Source: Linyphia triangularis
Taxonomy: Eukaryota > Arthropoda > Arachnida > Araneae > Linyphiidae
DNA length: 64,000 nt
Direction of reading: 5' to 3'
Assembly: GCA_963978545.1 (NCBI GenBank)
Contig: OZ021732.1
Location: 50,263,214 to 50,327,213 of the forward strand
Under the pieces are notes generated by a model. It had not been told where the DNA came from and searched no databases. It saw only the letters and a list, made by a program, of their open reading frames with translations. The position numbers and the translations under genes were made by a program. Shown here one piece after another: positions 53,274 to 64,000 of this stretch (within the stretch, counting starts at the first letter, position 1; each line of letters starts with the position of its first letter).

Positions 53274-54060
53274 TTATAACAGTTCATCTGGAAAAGTAGG
53301 TAACGTTGTAGGTTGAGGAACATTTCTTAACCACTGTTGTATTTGATGATAAACACAAAGTGAATGATGACGTGCCTCAGCTGACGTTGGAGGGAGAGTT
53401 TCTAATTTAAAAGTGGTGGTTATTGCAATTTTGGCTATACCTCTGCTGTACATGTATACCTGTAATTCGTTTAGTGTTACCCAATTTTGTCTTTTGTGAA
53501 GTGTTACCATGCACTTTTCTCCTGCTTCTGCTTTTTTATCACAATCTGCTTCAACCAAATTAAAAATTTCCAGCGTTTTCTTTATTTGAAAATTTTCAGA
53601 TAGGATACCCTTTTCCTTTATTTTACAGTGCAGATGTTGTATCACATCCAGTCATAAAATGGATGAAAAGTATATGGTTCTTCATTTCCCTAAAAATCTT
53701 TCTGTGTATACCTACAATATAGTACAATTTTGCAATTTTTGATCCGACGTTCGATACAAGAAGCATAACGTTTGCTTTATTTGGAGTTCTAGCTACTAGC
53801 ATTGTTTATCACTAGTTTCTATCTATCACTATAGTTCTATCACTATCTGTAACAAGAACTGTCACCTTTCGTTTAGATTTAGATTTTTCCAAAGTAGTGG
53901 CAACAATTAAGGCATCAGCATCTCCTACAGCTTCTTTCACATCCACTCCTCCCTTTTCAAGACGAATTTGTAGTTGTTGTATGAGCATGGTTTAGTTGCC
54001 ACTATTTGACAGAAAATCTTCATGTTTGCATGTAACTATTTGTGTCATATACTATTATGT
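53274..54060 (-). pseudogene. Decayed XPG/PIN-nuclease-like protein gene of the long-TIR element
   Basis: Read leftwards. EDFLSNSGN is followed by a stop (near 54000) and then MLIQQLQIRLEKGGVDVKEA. The acidic segment VGDADALIVATTLEKS follows, then KVTVLVTDSD. This matches the EADA...VxVxxxDTD pattern of XPG-I/PIN-type nucleases, where the Asp residues bind metal; that assignment is inference from motif. After stops and shifts, ILFIHFMTGCDTTSAL appears around 53680-53630. A continuous frame from 53645 to 53274 ends with LPPTSAEARHHSLCVYHQIQ, QWLRN and a stop. The GCDTTS and LPPTS...H.LRVY.Q.QQW blocks belong, from memory, to a multicopy uncharacterised arthropod protein family. The upstream frame 54717-54505 may be part of the same gene but is not recognised. 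The gene is not functional as it stands. Confidence 0.65.
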
Positions 54061-54504
54061 TCGCACATTCCCGTTTTCATCCTCTTCGAATTTGTTCTTG
54101 TTCATTAGTTGTAGGACCACCTTATCCTCAAAATATTTACGGGATGAATACAAGAGGGGGGTAGCAAAATAATGCTATCACTATCTATCAGACATTGAGA
54201 CTGTATTTTTTAAAGGTTTTCGAATACTAGAGGGGCAAATATAACTTTTTCTATAAGTGACATGAACAATGAGACCACTTTTGAAAATTTTCTTTAAATT
54301 ATCATTTTATTGTAAGCTTGTAGTTTAAAGCGTTTCTGCAGCTTTTCTCCAATAGTCACTTTCAATGGGAATCCGCAGATTATGCAATTTTCTCAGTACA
54401 TTATTGCCTTTGTGCAACAGTCTTTAAACAGGGTGTAATCTTAAGTTATATTTTAACTAGCAGCAGAAAACCCAATGAAAAGAGTGATACTTTTCAACAA
54501 GCAA

Positions 54505-54717
54505 TCAATACATTGTCACAACGAACAGCGATATCAGCGTTTTAAAATATCCCGGACAATTGTGAAACTTCCTATAACAGTCCTGTTTCCTCCATTTCCG
54601 GTCAAAGGCATCCCCGAGTTCTTTCAGATTACACATTTTTTTTAATTCCACATATTTTTTAGAAAGATGGGAGCCAACTTTTGAGACTAAATTGGTGTAA
54701 TGACCCTTCAATTCCAA
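54505..54717 (-). pseudogene. Unrecognised 70-codon frame in the same element, possible 5' part of its gene
   Basis: It encodes a Lys-rich segment with ELGDAFDRKWRKQDCYRKFH and lies on the same strand, just inside the right arm and upstream of the nuclease-like part. No domain was recognised. It could be an N-terminal exon or chance. Confidence 0.3.
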
Positions 54718-55336
54718 ATGGGAATAGTCTCATTTAGAATCAAACACTTGATAATCAAATGAAAAGGGGAAAACTTCTATTGCGTCACTGAAACACTTGT
54801 ATATCTGCAACTATTTATCGCACAAGCAATATTTATATATTTCTAGAAAGCTGAAAAAGAGTTAAATATAGTTTTATGCCAATTGTTTAAATCATTTATT
54901 AATAATAGAAGCGATCAAATAAAAAAATAATAGAAAAATACATGGTTTTTCGACTTTGACAAGCTTTTATCAATTTTTCAGTTAATTAATGATATCAGAT
55001 TTATATTTAAATTAAAGCCCCTTTATTTACCTTTCATTTGAGCTCTATTTGAGCTCAATGCGACTAGCCGTTCGTCAGTAACAGCTGCTCCAGCATTTCT
55101 CCAGCGCCCCAGCATTCCAGCACCAAAAATACCAGAAAGCCGAAGGGGGAGAGTAGGGGACTTTTTGTGGGTTGCCCAGGGCATAAAATAGAGCCACTCT
55201 GCAAAATTTCAGCTCAATGGGAATTTATGCAAGGTTTGGCCTATTTTTTGCCTAGAATGACTGGGCTATATAACAAATTGTTATAGGGTTGTTATGGCAG
55301 CCTCATAAAGAACCATAAACATTTAATCTTGTCGAT

Positions 55337-56020
55337 TAGAGGTTGGCGATATATCGATACGACGATATATATATATGTTTAAAATATCGATAGTAAAAAT
55401 ATCGATACAAGTCACCGATATATCGATATTTTCAAACATTTTTAGTTTTTGGATGATCGTTTTGTAGTTCCATGTGTTTTTTCGATTTTCTTTATTCCCT
55501 TTTTAAAAACTTCAAAACTAAAGTTTGGACTTGGCTGAGAGACAGTTAAAATGGCACCCTAACCAAAAAGAAAACGTAATGTAATGGAAAGCTAAGATAA
55601 TTATTAGTAGTCATTAACATAGCGCCTTTCTGTTGCCAACGTGTGCCTGGAATTAGCATCTAATTTTAAATATTAAAAACATCTCTATCAGAAAATTTGC
55701 GGTAAACTACTTTTCAAAATTTTTTCTTTTAAAAAAAACATGAATTTATGCATTGACATCCAAATGTATTTTATTTATTCCTGATTGATAATATAATTTA
55801 TTCATTAAAACAATTTTTATAATTTATTTATTACAACAATTTTGGCATGAATTCATGAAAAGTAGAAATTTGCCCCGAAAAACTTCGTTTCTGGCAAAAT
55901 TGAAAATCAAATTAAAAATAAAAAAAAATCATGAATTGATAAATCGATATTTTATCGATATTTTGTTTTATGCAACGATATAGTATCGATATTTATTTTG
56001 ATCGATATTTCCGACCTCTA
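55337..56020. mobile_element. hAT MITE inserted in the right arm of the long-TIR element
   Basis: The ends are TAGAGGTTGGCGATATATCG and ATCGATATTTCCGACCTCTA. The flanks are TTGTCGAT (55329-55336) and TTGTCCAT (56021-56028), an 8-bp duplication with one mismatch. Several ATCGATA-type subterminal repeats are present on both sides. The length is 684 bp, with no transposase. A related interior fragment lies at 32895-33110. Confidence 0.92.
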
Positions 56021-56256
56021 TTGTCCATACACTTACGCGTCATTTAAATGCGTTAACATTTAGGTTTGGCGACAACTGTGCCAAAAGTGGTACCCAGCCC
56101 AGCTAACAGAAGAGAACCTCTAAAACATATGTATTGTTAAATTTAACAAACAAGCATTTTGTCTTGTAACTTTTTCATTTTTTAAGGTTTATTACTATTT
56201 TAAGGTTACGTTAAAAATGCAAATTTAAACTAAATTATTAATGTGTTCACTGAGAA

Positions 56257-57169
56257 TCTCTATATATAATTCTCTTGCGTAACGTCCAAATTTGGCTGTA
56301 TTTCTGTGAGCAGAATGGCAATGATCTTCTAAATATACTTTATGCACGAATTTCCAAATTCAGCAATCCAGTCAATCACAATATATCTTTTGAAATTTGA
56401 CTAATACAACTGGCAACAGCAACAACTTGGATTCGCTATAATTTGTTTTTCTTATTACAGTATACAGATAGAAATTATTGCCTATTTAAAACGTATTGAT
56501 TTAATAGTTAATCTGAACCTATATTCATTTCTAATCAGTGCAAATTCAGCTATCGAATTGAAAACTATCAAAATAACGAATAAAACCACCCACTCAACTT
56601 CAAAATCTCATATGAAATAAAAAAAAAAAAAAATACTTATGGCGAAATAGGGCTAATTTTCTCGCCAAATTTGATTTTCAAAAAATTCCTGTTGATTGAA
56701 TGCCGGATAAATGGCTGTTTATTTTATTTTCTAAGTATCGCAAAAAAGATTATGCGAATATTATGATTGTTTCGTTAAGAAATTTCGATAAATAACTTTA
56801 ATTATTTTAGCACTTCATACGATACCAGCCCGTAAATTTTAATTGTTCAATGGAATAACCGATCTTTTTTAAATATATGTACGATACTGTTTTTTTCTTC
56901 TTTTTTTCTTTTCAAGAACTTTCGACTACGTTGCCACACTGTCCCTTCTCAACGCGTCTCGACAGCAGTAGTATAATGACGTGGCAAGTATTCTGGCTCT
57001 TCATAAATAACAAAACGTTTTCAATTTCATGGCATTATGCAGCTGAAATAGCTTTTTGCTGGGACATATTTTAATGCTTCACTTTGAGGCGAGCAAAGCG
57101 AGCCAAGGGGATTGCATATCAATCAAGGGGGTTGGCGAGTGTCAGTGAGCAGGGGGCAGAGCCTCCTAG
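56257..57169 (+). mobile_element. Non-autonomous Helitron, second family
   Basis: It begins TCTCTATATATAATTCTCTT after A and ends AGGGGGCAGAGCCTCCTAG. The last bases form a short stem (AGGGGG/CCTCCT) overlapping CTAG, as in many animal Helitrons. Before it lies GGCGAGCAAAGCGAGCCAAG. The base after CTAG is A rather than the usual T. A 65-codon frame at 56877-57074 is not recognised and there is no Rep/helicase. Confidence 0.72.
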
Positions 57170-57597
57170 AATTTAAAATTTCTCTCTTGTGCATTGACAA
57201 TTTCAAAGACCTCTATTATACGTACTTAAGGTTTATTAGTATCTGATTGAAGTCATAAAAATGTTATTGGAATTAAAGTCATAAAAATTTTATTGGAAAT
57301 ACCGAAGAAAAATGGATTTCAGATTGCATTCAATTGGATAGTATTTATTTAATTTTCTGCAAGGCAGGTCAAAGCTTGATCAGCTTGCTTTCTACCAACA
57401 AAGTTAAACAATTTAAGAGCGAATCTATTTCAAATCAAATCACAATGACTTTTTCTAGAATTTGAAATGGTCTGAAAACTACTATGCCATCTAAATACTT
57501 TTAGCAATATTGTAAGTCAATTTCAAGAACTAGTATTTAGTTTCAAAGCTGATGACGTTTAGTTGAAAAATATTTTCGTAACAATTTAAAGTATTAC
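57170..57597. other. AT-rich spacer
   Basis: A short direct duplication, GTCATAAAAATGTTATTGG / GTCATAAAAATTTTATTGG, lies near 57253-57296. No gene was seen. Confidence 0.4.
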
Positions 57598-58310
57598 CCA
57601 TATGTACCATATGTATTATACACAGGGTAATGAAAGCATAGCTGGTTGGTTGGTTGTATTCAGATTATCTGGCGCCGTCAGCAACACGAGGGCTATAATG
57701 CACCGAAACATTTCGTCATTTAACAAACCAACATACATTTACAAACATCCATGCCAACACGGGACTCGAACCCGCAACCTCGCGGTCTAGAAGCCAGCAC
57801 GCTAACCACTATACCGTTTGGTCGGCTATGAAAGCATAGCATTCGGTCAAGGGGGAAAAAATGATTTTTTTGCATTTTCCCACGTTTTGAAACACCCTGA
57901 TTTCAAAAAAGCGATCTAGAAAAAATGTCTGTCTGTGGTCAGCATAATTCCCGAACAAATTGACCTACGATGTTCAAATTTGGTGAGAAGACTGGTGATG
58001 ACCCATGGACCTACCATTAAGGTTTTCGTCAAAATCGTTCATGCGTATAAGATAGCTGCCATTGAAAAAAATCATGGTTTTCAATGATTGCTAAAAAACG
58101 GCTCCAACGATTTTGATAAAAATTACTGTGCTAATGCCTCTTAAGGTGTTCTAAAAATCCCCACCTCCAAAATTCCTGTAAAAATGATTTAATGGCGTAA
58201 AAAGTTGAAAAACGAATGCCTTCAACACAGAGTTCTCTTTCCTTGAGCATACCTCATCAACCATCGTTTTTTCTTCTTCTCTCAGTTTCACTTATAATAA
58301 AGGATAATAT
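57598..58310 (-). mobile_element. Dispersed repeat R (minus orientation), carrying a SINE
   Basis: The palindromic terminus CCCATATGTACCATATG opens the unit. It is followed by GGGTAATGAAAGCATAG, the SINE, then CATTCGGTCAAGGGGG, TGTCTGTCTGTGGTCAGCAT, GACCTACCATTAAGGTTTTC and AAAAACGGCTCCAACGATTT. Confidence 0.85.
57643..57827 (-). mobile_element. tRNA-derived SINE with 13-bp target duplication
   Basis: It is flanked by ATGAAAGCATAGC on both sides (57630-57642 and 57828-57840). On the minus strand it starts GCCGACCAAACGGTATAGTG and has an A-box-like TATAGTGGTTAGCGTGCTGG. A B box, GGGTTCGAGTCCC, follows at tRNA spacing. The tail ends in repeated AACC (seen as GGTTGGTTGGTTG on the plus strand at 57644-57656). 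A perfect duplication indicates recent, LINE-dependent retroposition. Confidence 0.93.
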
Positions 58311-58355
58311 AAGGATTATCGTAAAGTACATCGGCAAAATCACAATTTTGGCTAT

Positions 58356-58396
<41 letters not shown>

Positions 58397-58517
58397 GATC
58401 CAAACAAGAACTATCGCAAAAAATATCGCCATACTGGCCATTTTCTCTAAATATATTATGAAAACATAATAACAGTAAACGACGCAAATCCACGTCAGTA
58501 TTATAATGTGATTTAAG

Positions 58518-58692
58518 CTTGGCGTCCACTATAGTTGAGCAGTGCAGAGCAGAGCGGAGTGGATTTGAGCCAAATTACAAGTCTGTCAACGTCCATTGTA
58601 GCACAAGCATCGTGCTACAGTAGACGTTGGCAGCCTTGTAATTGGCTCTAGTCCACTCCGCTCTGCACTGCTCAACTATAGTGGACGCCAAG
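58518..58692. mobile_element. 175-bp foldback MITE
   Basis: CTTGGCGTCCACTATAGTTG at the left end is matched exactly by its complement at the right end. Arms of about 80 bp differ by a few bases and one 5-bp GAGCA-type copy difference. Flanks ATTTAAG and ATTGAAAG suggest a 7- or 8-bp duplication. It lies inside the companion unit of repeat R. Small frames across it are palindrome artefacts. Confidence 0.88.
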
Positions 58693-58865
58693 ATTGAAAG
58701 TTGAATGATGTTCCACACACCCCTAGTTCGCGGTTGGTATTGTATTTCAAACGGATTAATAATGACGTGTTTCATTTTTATAGAATATAATAAGAAGATA
58801 TATAATAAGATTTCTAAAAGGAATTCTGTCATATAATCATCAGAGTTAGATAATGTATTTTATTG

Positions 58866-59041
<176 letters not shown>

Positions 59042-59106
59042 GAATCTTGATTTAAAAAGCTGAACTAGGCACGGAACGATTCATGCAGCAGGTCTTTCAG
59101 GTGATA

Positions 59107-60892
59107 CAGTGGCGGCCCGTGGTCGAAAATGTTAGAGCAGTCGGAAACATGCGACTTCTCAAAAAACCCTCCTCCTCCCTCCAACCACACACACACTTTC
59201 CAAAATCATCACTTGAATTTTTTTTTTAATTAATTATTATTTTAAAAAACGGATTTTTTTGCTCTTAAAAGTACATAAATTGTAATGATGTTTACATGAA
59301 AATGTTTTCTTTCTTATTCAAAAATTAATAAAATCATTCACATTCTAACTCGTTTTAATTAGCATATTTTTGAACAATTACTTGAGTTTTATGGAGCCAA
59401 GAAAAGAAATTATGGTTGGAAATTGTTCATAATATCCTTTTTAATGTTATGAACCTCCCTCTGCCAGTTTCTAGAATATATAATTTTTTAATAGAGTTTT
59501 TCTAACATTGTGTGAAAGTAGAAAAAATCACAATTTTTCTAAAAACTTATGCATGGAAAAATCTAGCAAAATTAATTTTCTTTCCTTATCAATTTGACTG
59601 AGGTTTAAAATATCTAATAGTTAATGCAGATTTGACTTCTCAAATCATTTTTCAAAAAGATTATATCAAACTTCAGTTATCACTGTTTAAAGGAAGTTTC
59701 ACGTGCCAAAAACACGATTTTTTAGATAACGAGTTTAAGTATTTAAATTTATTTTCAGAACAAAATAGTACTTCAAACTAATAAAATAACTTTCTAGCCT
59801 TCAGATGATATCAACCTTGCAAAAATTCTATCTAGAGATTATTTTAAATCAGAAAAACTATAAACATATTTGACCTATTTTTGCAATATTTCAAGTGTGC
59901 ACATCACAAAAAAATGAATGCAAATTCTTTAATACTTAAATCGAAGTTTCGTTTCAATTTGTACAAAATACTAACATTTATATCATAACATTATAAATTG
60001 GGAACAATTAATCAAATCATTCTGTATAGTCTGGATTTTTTTTTATTAAAAAAAAAAAAAAAAGAAACATTTCTCGTTTTGGCTTCTAAATGTAAGTTCT
60101 TGTTTACAATACTGCTTTGATGAGTAATTGTATGAAGCACTACCAATCAGAGAGCTGCCTTTTTGTTTAATCCACTGTATCCAGTGCAATGAAACACGGC
60201 CAACATAACAATTTTTGTAAATAAAAGCTTCCACACAGCCACGGGAAAAGTTCATACCAAGAAATTTGAAACTTACGATCATGCTGACTTTTTATTTGAT
60301 GGTGGACAACTTTGGTTTGGTCTATCTTCTTTAATTAGTTCGTGTTTATCATCTTCTAAATGGTGTTTCCAATAAAACACACTCTTTTATAATAGGGCTC
60401 CATTGTTTCAAAATGACATTCCGTTTGAAGGGATTTTTAGGTTTGTGCTAATTGTACTGTTTGCTGTGCTAATTTTGTGCTAATTGCTGTTTGTACTAAT
60501 TTTCGACCAATCAGTTCACTGAATTCTCAAGGTCTGCCGAAGGTCGAAAAGTGCTCACTGGCAAACACCCTATATACATCGTGGAGGGAAAGGATATGTT
60601 GGGTTCTATCGGTTACCATGCCAACGGGTGACAACGTCGCAGCCGAAAATCTGTTCCACTGACACTCAGCTCTTCGGAGGAAGATCACCAGTATAGGTTG
60701 AATGGAAGCGATTTTTTTTTCTCGTAAATTGAGTACTGAGGCAACAAATTTGCATTTTATTGGATTTTTTTACACTTACCATAGAAATTGGATCTTCATT
60801 TTATAAAATTGTAAAATACGTAATTTTAGTTTTCAACTAAAAAATTTAGATGCAGAACGGCAATACTGGCTGTAGTACACGAGCCGCCACTG
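59107..60892. mobile_element. hAT element, 1.8 kb, without recognisable transposase
   Basis: The ends are CAGTGGCGGCCCGTGGTCGA and, on the opposite strand, CAGTGGCGGCTCGTGTACTA. The flanks are AGGTGATA (59099-59106) and AGGTGCTA (60893-60900), an 8-bp duplication with one mismatch. Frames at 60282-60046 (minus) and 60477-60662 (plus) show no transposase or other known motif. The interior may be decayed transposase or captured DNA. Confidence 0.88.
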
Positions 60893-60999
60893 AGGTGCTA
60901 TATAATAACCCGTACATCCATCATTGGGTATTTAATGAAATTATTTTAACATTTAAATTATATTTAACAAATAACAAAAGGAATTGTTTAAAGCAGAGA

Positions 61000-61110
61000 A
61001 CTACATCTTTAAAACAGTAATAGATTCATTTATTGTAGTTTAAATTCGACAGAAGAAATGAGGGTCATTACCGAGTCGAATCGACTCTACTCTCTACATA
61101 AGGTTTCTTT
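61000..61110 (-). repeat. Dispersed repeat shared with 20990-21145
   Basis: CATCTTTAAAACAGTAAT, ATTTATTGTAGTTTAAA and GAGGGTCATT correspond in inverted order to the segment near 21050-21130. Confidence 0.65.
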
Positions 61111-61152
61111 TTATAGAGTTCCAAAACACCCTTCACTTTGATTGCCCTCTCA

Positions 61153-62797
61153 TCTCTATATATATAAGGCAAAGCCCTCACTCACTCACTCACTGACTCA
61201 CTCATCACTAATTCTCCCACTTCCCACATAGTCAAAACTCTGAAAATCGGCACAAATATCAACAATGGTAAAAATAGAAAAAGTAAACTATTCCGATCTC
61301 GATTAACCCACTTTAAGGGGTCGAAAAGGGGTTAAACATTCCAAACGGGGGACATTCGAAAATCCTACTTCCCACATAGTCACAACTCTGAAAATCGGCA
61401 CAAATATCAACAATGGTAAAAATAGAAAAAGTAAACTATTCCGATCTCGATTAACACACTTTAAGGGGTCGAAAAGGGGTTAAACATTCCAAACGGGGGA
61501 CATTCGAAAATCCTACTTCCCACATAGTCACAACTCTGAAAATCGGCACAAATATCAACAATGGTAAAAATAGAAAAAGTAAACTATTTCGATCTCGATT
61601 AACACACTTTAAGGGGTCGAAAAGGGGTTAAACGTTCCAAGCGGGGGACATTCGAAAATCCTACTTCCCACATAGTCACAACTCTGAAAATCGGCACAAA
61701 TATCAACAATGGTAAAAATAGAAAAAGTAAACTATTCCGATCTCGATTAACCCACTTTAAGGGGTGGAACAGGGGTTAAACGTTCCAAACGAGGGATATT
61801 CGAATGTCCTACTTCCCCTTTCGTCACAACTCTGAAATCTGGTGCAAGTATCAACAAAAACAAACGTATAAAAAGTAAGCTATTCCGATCTCTATTTACC
61901 CACTCTAAGAGGTCAAAAAGGGGTTAAACGTTCCAAACGAGGGATATTCGAATGTACCACTTCCCATATGGTCACAACTCTAAAAATTGGTACAAATGTC
62001 AACAATGGTAAACATAGAAAAAGTAAGCTATTCCGATCTCGATTAACCCACTTTAAGAGGTCAAAAAGGGGTTAAACGTTCCAAACGAGCGATATATTCG
62101 AATGTCCTACTTCTCATATTTTCACAATTCTGAAAACTGGTGTGAATATCAATAAAGACAAACGCAGAAAAAGTAAACTATTCCGATCTCCGGTGGATCA
62201 AGGGGTGGAAAAGGGGTTAAACGTTCCAAACGAGGAATATTCGAATGTACCACTTCCCATATGGTCACAACTCGGAAATTTGGTGCAAATGTCAAAAAAG
62301 ATTAAACATAGAAAAAGTAAGCTATTCTGTTCTCGATTAACCAACTTTAAGGGGTCGAAAAGGGGTTAAATGTTCCAAACGAGGGATATCCGAATATTCC
62401 TCTTCCAATGTAGTCATTTTTCTGATATTTTTTTGCAAATGTTAAAAAAATAAGTCATTCCAATATCGATTAACGAATTTTTAAGGGATGAAAAGACGAC
62501 GCAACATTGAAACTATACGAGGATTAACTTAATGTCTAATTAACTTAATTCCAATACAGCTACTACTTTAAAATTTAGAACTAAGAGCAAACATAAACAC
62601 AATAAACTATTCCAGTTTACTATTCACAATTATAAATTTCGTTTAAAATGTCAACAAAGGAAAGTTCCTATTTTGATAAATCAATTTGTCGGGATCGAAA
62701 TGGGAGCAAACGTCTGAAGTGTAGAATACATGAATGCCTTTTGATCGCTAAAATGCTAATGGTAAAATTTCGTAGAGCAGCACGGGTATTCAGCTAG
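61153..62797 (+). mobile_element. Non-autonomous Helitron, copy H3
   Basis: TCTCTATATATATAAGGCAA at the 5' end is followed by CACT repeats. The 3' end is CACGGGTATTCAGCTAG, then T. The 148-bp units are homogeneous at the 5' side and more varied toward the 3' side. The final 698 bp match H2 without gaps at about 98 percent by eye. The number and type of 148-bp units differ from H2, so the array changes independently of the rest. There are no protein genes. Confidence 0.9.
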
Positions 62798-62878
62798 TAT
62801 AGTACTAAAATAAAAATAATAACTTCGATTTTCAAGCAAATAAAGTTATGTGCAATTGTAAATAAACTATTCGTAACT

Positions 62879-62954
62879 ACCAATTTAAACGCTAAGATCT
62901 ATGCTAAGATCCAGAAACAAGGATCTTAGCATAGATCTTAGCGTTTAAATTGGT
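62879..62954. repeat. Perfect hairpin, 34-bp arms, 8-nt loop
   Basis: 62879-62912 is the exact reverse complement of 62921-62954. Each arm also contains a direct repeat of GCTAAGATC, so the stem is internally repetitive. Confidence 0.96.
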
Positions 62955-63749
62955 TTCTTAATTTTGGTTTTGTATAAAGTGGGGAAAAGCATCGTCGCAA
63001 AAATAAAAACACTGTTTAGACACGTTTGAGATGCTGTCACTGTCACTAAAATGTCACATTTTCATACACTACTTTTGTTGCTTTGGATGACTAACAAACC
63101 TGCTTCCTTTCATCCTTCCTGATAGAGCTGAAACTTTGAAATTTAACAGGTACACTCATTGCCAATGCCAATAATTTCTATCAAGTTTTGGGACTGTCAT
63201 GCGAAAGTCACTTTTACACACGTTTCTATTGCCTTACGTCAGACAGGGAAGAGAGGGAAGGGAATTTGGGCAGTAGTAAATTTTGCTTAGAATAAGCCTT
63301 GGTTTTGATGGGGAAGTTAGTAAATAATTCGGAATACATATTTTCTTCGTAGCGGTCAAACATTATGAAAACTCGATCTGAGCTCAATAAGTTGCAATTG
63401 TACTTAAAAATAAGTTATGCTATGCATATAAAGGATTAATATTAAAAACTTTGTTTTTATAAGTTATAACGTGGGTGTTTTTTTTTGTTTTTTTTGTTTT
63501 TTTTTTAATTTTAATTTTAAATTAATATTTTAATTAAAAACTAAAATTGTAATTAAAAAATATAAATGTGTAAAAATTTTCGATGTGTATCTCATAAGTT
63601 TGTATTTTTACATTTATTTTCAATTAATTCATCAATAGGTCAAATATTTTAATTGGAAAAAGGTTCACGATGAGCTCAAATTTTTTTTTGTTGATATTTT
63701 AGAAAATTTCTATCGGAATAACAAAAATTATTTGAAAAAAAATTAAACA
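62955..63749. other. AT-rich intergenic DNA
   Basis: GATAGAGCTGAAACTTTGAA near 63122 is reminiscent of retroelement 3' tails, but no coding part is present. Confidence 0.35.
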
Positions 63750-63873
63750 CAGTCAAACCCAGTTAACGCGAAATCGATGAGGCCGTTGAAATTGTTCGTG
63801 TTAAAAGAATAAATTAACGTTAAATTTTAAGTACGGAGAACTGCTTTTACTTCGCTTTAACATGGTTTGACTG
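63750..63873. mobile_element. Short MITE with pogo/Tc1-like ends
   Basis: The left end is CAGTCAAACCCAGTTAACGC. The right end, on the opposite strand, is CAGTCAAACCATGTTAAAGC, followed by TA (63874-63875). At 124 bp it is a deletion derivative of the family at 11233 and 39225. Confidence 0.85.
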
Positions 63874-64000
63874 TAACATTTCCTGATATCTGGGAGATCA
63901 AATATTAAATTGTGTTTTACCTTTATATGGACAAATAAATCTCACGCGTTATCAAACAGTCTTTCATCAAAAGAAACTTCTTTCAACAATATTAACTTCA

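Larger units (their letters stand above)
52109..56098 (-). mobile_element. Long-inverted-repeat transposon-like element
   Basis: The outer ends are GCTGGGTACCA (52109-52119) and TGGTACCCAGC (56088-56098). The inverted arms span about 52109-52677 and 54784-56098; the right arm is lengthened by a 684-bp hAT insertion plus its duplication. Shared arm blocks include CTGAAATTTTGCAGAGTGGC, CAGCTGTTACTGACGAACGG, TTTGAGCTC and CCATGTATTTTTCTATTGTT. The 2.1-kb core holds one leftward decayed gene. Arms near 600 bp are far longer than usual hAT or mariner ends. The TSD is unresolved. An XPG-like nuclease is known in Academ transposons, so a link is possible but not shown. Confidence 0.8.

Noticed and set aside
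57755..57827. tRNA gene on the minus strand
   Set aside because: It has A- and B-box-like sequence, but it sits inside a SINE with a 13-bp target duplication and a non-tRNA tail.

Overview
The window looks like animal nuclear DNA, most probably from an arthropod and perhaps an arachnid. It is AT-rich and gene-poor, with spliced-type exons, long pure microsatellites and a dense, nested load of class II transposons. There are no bacterial-style operons. The host assignment is an inference from the repeat types and from one conserved animal gene; no sequence here fixes the species.

The only clear host gene is at the left edge. A La-related protein 6 (LARP6-type RNA-binding protein) runs leftwards out of the window from base 1088, with its La motif and RRM intact. 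Its upstream region carries an E-box, a CCAAT box and a perfect CRE palindrome. Three weaker coding candidates follow. One is a 5' exon of a protein resembling repeat-associated YqaJ/SWIM-type proteins (13031-13158, +). One is a THAP zinc-finger first exon pointing at it head-on (13510-13655, -). One is an unrecognised open segment with coding-like base use (18483-18733, +).

The rest is mostly mobile DNA. There are three related non-autonomous Helitrons (8602-10222, 26965-28777, 61153-62797) built from a tandem unit of about 148 bp, a reversed end of a related Helitron (38488) and a second Helitron type (56257-57169). hAT-type elements, mostly with 8-bp target duplications, lie at 14909-15422, 26048-26880, 29166-29912, 55337-56020 and 59107-60892. 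Elements with pogo-like ends lie at 11233, 39225 and 63750. A dead Tc1-like element occupies 43109-44649. Several foldback or MITE-like inverted repeats, tRNA-derived SINEs and eight copies of one dispersed repeat (mostly 48.5-52.1 kb) complete the picture.

The most unusual object is a roughly 4-kb element at 52109-56098. It has inverted arms of nearly 600 bp around a decayed leftward gene with an XPG/PIN-nuclease-like acidic motif, a TGCDTTSAL motif and an LPPTS-type C-terminal block. I cannot place it firmly in a named superfamily. The insertions give a relative history: a hAT landed inside one of its arms, a SINE landed inside a copy of the dispersed repeat, and two oppositely oriented hAT copies flank a young Helitron.
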